From Plicaturopsis crispa FD-325 SS-3 (lineage: Eukaryota; Basidiomycota; Agaricomycetes; Amylocorticiales; Amylocorticiaceae): DNA of 22,814 nucleotides. The stretch's first letter is position 1. Every line of letters starts with the position of its first letter. The stretch lies in NCBI GenBank assembly GCA_000827205.1, contig KN832581.1, positions 8,252-31,065 of the forward strand, written 5' to 3'. The notes under the pieces were generated by a model. That model was not told where the DNA came from. It ran no database searches and saw only the letters and a list, made by a program, of their open reading frames with translations. Positions 20,148 to 22,814 of this stretch are shown piece by piece. The translations under genes and the position numbers were made by a program.

Positions 20148-20489
20148 CACCTGTGATTCCCACATATCGTGGCTACTTAGCCTTGCTATCGACCCCCCTA
20201 TCGCATGGCTAAGTAGCCAGCGTTTGACGTACGTACCGCGTCTCTCAATAATTCCTCAATATCTCTCGCAGGCACTTGGTAGAATTTGCGTGAATGCAGC
20301 GACACGCGCTACAATGAGCCCATCAGGGACTGATTGATGGCTTGCCGTGCGGCACGATGCCGCCCCGCCTTTGCCTGCAGTCGCGCCCGAACGCGTCGGG
20401 CGACACCGTCGCGGTGCTTGCCACTGTCGTCGTCAGTGAGCTTGACTCACTGCCTTAGTTTTATGCCTTTTCCTCCGGGTTCTTTCGCA
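20148..20489 (+). repeat. Left terminal inverted repeat (342 bp)
   Basis: It is complementary to 22254-22595 at 341 of 342 positions; the difference is gagcttgactc here versus gagctcgactc on the reversed right copy. It contains an internal hairpin at 20170-20219. Open frames within it are mirrored in the right copy and are not genes. Confidence 0.95.
20170..20219. repeat. Subterminal hairpin within the left TIR
   Basis: Thirteen-bp arms tggctacttagcc (20170-20182) and its complement (20207-20219) flank a 24-base loop that also contains ctatc and gatag-type pairing around six C. The same structure occurs mirrored in the right TIR at 22524-22573. Confidence 0.85.
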
Positions 20490-22253
20490 TCTTTCGCATG
20501 TATACTGTTTGAGCAATGGAATTAAGTGTACATATATCTCATTCCCCGCGACCTGCGCATGTGCGCGACATGTGAGTTTGTGCTGCTGCGGCCTACAACA
20601 CGGTAGCAGCGGCACTGCGTTGGGGCATCCTCCAGTGGCGAAACCTCAATCGGCCCGGGGAACATGTTGCTCCATTTGCCCTGGTCGGATTCCAACAGTA
20701 CGGCAGTGGGAAAGAAATCATAGCAGAAGGTTGGCGAGTGGGGCGCGGGCCGCACGGCAGACGCAAGACTGGGGGGCAGAAAAAGGCTGGCCGAAGACTC
20801 TCTTGAGACTCTGTACCTTACGGCGTCGCTAGCTGCACGAGGCTCGTTACCCATATCATGAACAGACGGATTGAAATCGGAGCTGACGCGGAGGGGGATA
20901 TAGTAGCGAGAGCCGAGACTACAGATATGATAGTCTTCAAGTCATAGGTCAGCAGCATCATGGGTGTTATGTTAAGACACGACACTCACTTATAGACTGG
21001 GCAGATGGCCGCTAGTCTGGTGGAGGGTACTATATCTTCATTCTTGTCCGTCGTCGCCGGAGTCACGGTCGTCCGACTTGGATTAAGGGCAGTGTACTGT
21101 TTTCATTGACATTAGTATCTTACTGGCTGTAGCACGGAATAAAGCGGATGAGCCTTCGAAGCGGTATATGTAGTAGTAGGCCTCGCCGTCGCTTTACTGC
21201 ACGAGCACCGCGATCTCCTGCAGATACTGAAGATGATGTTGAGTATGGCAAAAGAGGTTTACGACTTGCCATGATACTGGTAAGACTTAAACTTGTGTGC
21301 GAAGTTTCGAATGGCAGTCGTCCTATGTCAGTGCAAGCTGGGGAACAGTACTAGTCTCGACGGCAGTTGAGGGTGGAACGAAGTTAAACGTGCCACTGAG
21401 TCTACGCGCGGGGAAGATTAGATTTCATTTCACTTGCATTTCACCGCGTCCGACACCGTGACGATCCGCTGCAGCTGCCAGACTGGCACAACGTCGACGT
21501 CGTGTCTCATCCTCTCAAAGCTTCCCTTGACTGCTTTGCATACGATCCATACGCCATGGTATGTATTAATTTGCATTTTTTGATAGCGCTTTCACTTAAC
21601 TTTGACCATGTTCGACATAGTCCGACTTGCGTCCGACATCGTTCGACATCGTCCGGCATGCGTTCGCTATCGTTCGGCATGCGTTCGCTATCGTTCGCCA
21701 GCGTCCGACATAGGTTCACGTCCGACATTGTGCCCCGGCGGTAAGCGCAATATTCGTCTAGCGGGCACTCGCCATACTCGAGCCATGCCGCATTGCCTGC
21801 GGCATCGTTGCAGTCATTTAGGGAGGATACAGACTCGGAGCTGGTACAAAGACTACAGTACTAGTGAGCTATTTCTTTTGCATTATCACTGTATAACATA
21901 TATCGTACTCTCATGAGCTTCCAGACGCTGTCGCATCTCCGACACAACCATACAGTCTGCACCCGCCTCGACATCGAGAGCCCACACCCACTGTCAAGGC
22001 CCGCCGCAGCATACAAGTACTGTATCGGAGGTGGTATGCCCTCGGGAGTGCTAATGCCCACTCTGTCTGGGTCACAGAGTCAGCAGCATATGCTCCCCTT
22101 ACAAACGTGCTTGGGTCAAGATAACCGATGCACGCATGCGCTGGGCTCGCTCCGACAACTTTGTTATCACAGTTATATACTTCTGCACCGAACTTTACCT
22201 TTATGTTTGCAGTGCACAGTGTATTAGTGATTTATTTACATATATAAACTGGC
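20490..22253. other. Interior of the 2448-bp element, no recognised gene
   Basis: Frames at 20509-20832, 21148-21354 and 21913-22227 are open but short and lack motifs. The only structure I see is a short repeat at 21610-21735. The interior could include captured host sequence. Confidence 0.5.
21610..21735. repeat. Short tandem repeat based on gttcg/tccgacat words
   Basis: Words of about 10-11 bp (tccgacatcgt, gttcgctatc) recur. A 21-bp unit starting catgcgttcgctatcgttcg is present in two adjacent copies. Confidence 0.75.
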
Positions 22254-22595
22254 TGCGAAAGAACCCGGAGGAAAAGGCATAAAACTAAGGCAGTGAGTCG
22301 AGCTCACTGACGACGACAGTGGCAAGCACCGCGACGGTGTCGCCCGACGCGTTCGGGCGCGACTGCAGGCAAAGGCGGGGCGGCATCGTGCCGCACGGCA
22401 AGCCATCAATCAGTCCCTGATGGGCTCATTGTAGCGCGTGTCGCTGCATTCACGCAAATTCTACCAAGTGCCTGCGAGAGATATTGAGGAATTATTGAGA
22501 GACGCGGTACGTACGTCAAACGCTGGCTACTTAGCCATGCGATAGGGGGGTCGATAGCAAGGCTAAGTAGCCACGATATGTGGGAATCACAGGTG
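22254..22595 (-). repeat. Right terminal inverted repeat (342 bp)
   Basis: It is the inverted copy of 20148-20489 with one substitution and no indel, ending in CAGGTG directly before the duplicated ATATTCAT. Confidence 0.95.
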
Positions 22596-22603
22596 ATATT
22601 CAT
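22596..22603. repeat. Right target-site duplication
   Basis: Exact copy of the 8 bp at 20140-20147. The sequence continuing after it (ccgccgaca) resembles satellite words, as expected if the satellite was interrupted. Confidence 0.93.
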
Positions 22604-22814
22604 CCGCCGACATTGCTTGGACCGACCAGAACGGTTTAAAATGAAAATGGGGTCTGCGAGAAAAAGGGAAACATATTATTTGTTTGACTGATACATGTGT
22701 CGCTCAGAGGTCTACTATATCTTGATTTGTGTTATGCTGTACTACACTATTTAGCAATACAATCTACTTTCCTTGAGAAACGTCGCAATTGAAGATCGTG
22801 GATACAATTTGGAG
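22604..22814. other. Nothing recognised
   Basis: AT-leaning sequence without long frames or repeats, cut by the end of the window. Confidence 0.4.

Larger units (their letters stand above)
20148..22595. mobile_element. 2448-bp non-autonomous DNA element with long terminal inverted repeats
   Basis: Ends CACCTG...CAGGTG, with 342-bp terminal inverted repeats that differ at one position, and 8-bp duplications on both sides. The interior (20490-22253) has only short frames without transposase motifs, so it must be moved in trans. Eight-bp duplications fit hAT, P or Zisupton-type transposases; the CACCTG terminus is not a typical hAT end. The near-identity of the repeats indicates a recent insertion or recent gene conversion. 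The element sits inside the satellite behind the KDZ transposase. Confidence 0.92.

Noticed and set aside
20334-20525. Possible coding frames inside the terminal inverted repeats
   Set aside because: The same sequence occurs inverted at the other end, as expected of a TIR, and no motif is present.

Overview
The window looks like a repeat-rich, transposon-dominated stretch of a basidiomycete (probably Agaricomycete) genome. Two things point there. The recognisable genes are split by many very short GT-AG introns (about 41-65 nt). The best-defined genes are a KDZ (Kyakuja-Dileera-Zisupton) transposase with its CxC2-type cysteine cluster and a TET/JBP-type 2-oxoglutarate/Fe(II) dioxygenase, a pairing known from mushroom-forming fungi. 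No ordinary housekeeping gene was recognised.

Layout. 1-2800: no supportable gene; a short (ACG)n tract and a two-copy 38-bp repeat. 2830-3580: C-rich minisatellite (25/31-bp units) that opens long spurious frames on both strands. 3600-5950: no recognised gene; an imperfect foldback (4636-4716), a 75-bp tandem repeat (4789-4990) and a perfect 25-bp-arm hairpin (5580-5633). 6010-6330: frame-broken hAT dimerisation-domain remnant. 6962-7467 (minus): small two-exon gene of unknown function. 7571-9496 and 12352-13022: two halves of a multi-exon conserved-looking gene of unknown function, separated by about 2.8 kb of foreign-looking DNA (about 9497-12310) with GCTATA-rich edges and a ~29-bp GC-rich minisatellite core. 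13233-14805: TET/JBP-type dioxygenase, six exons, 438 aa. 14970-18638: KDZ transposase, ten exons, 1059 aa, open from start to stop. 18661-20140: ~44/88-bp satellite with an AATATT core, carrying a tRNA-like Pol III module. 20148-22595: a young 2448-bp element with 342-bp terminal inverted repeats (one mismatch) and an 8-bp target-site duplication, inserted in that satellite. 22604-22814: nothing seen.

Working model. The broken unknown gene, the dioxygenase and the transposase lie in tandem on the plus strand and probably form one large TET/JBP-KDZ transposon, with the satellite as a candidate right subterminal region. The dioxygenase could oxidise 5-methylcytosine and so protect the element from methylation or recruit chromatin changes; that role is inferred. 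The outer ends of this composite element could not be located. Splice models were built by hand from consensus sites and preservation of frame, and family matches are from recalled motifs; neither was tested by database search or RNA.
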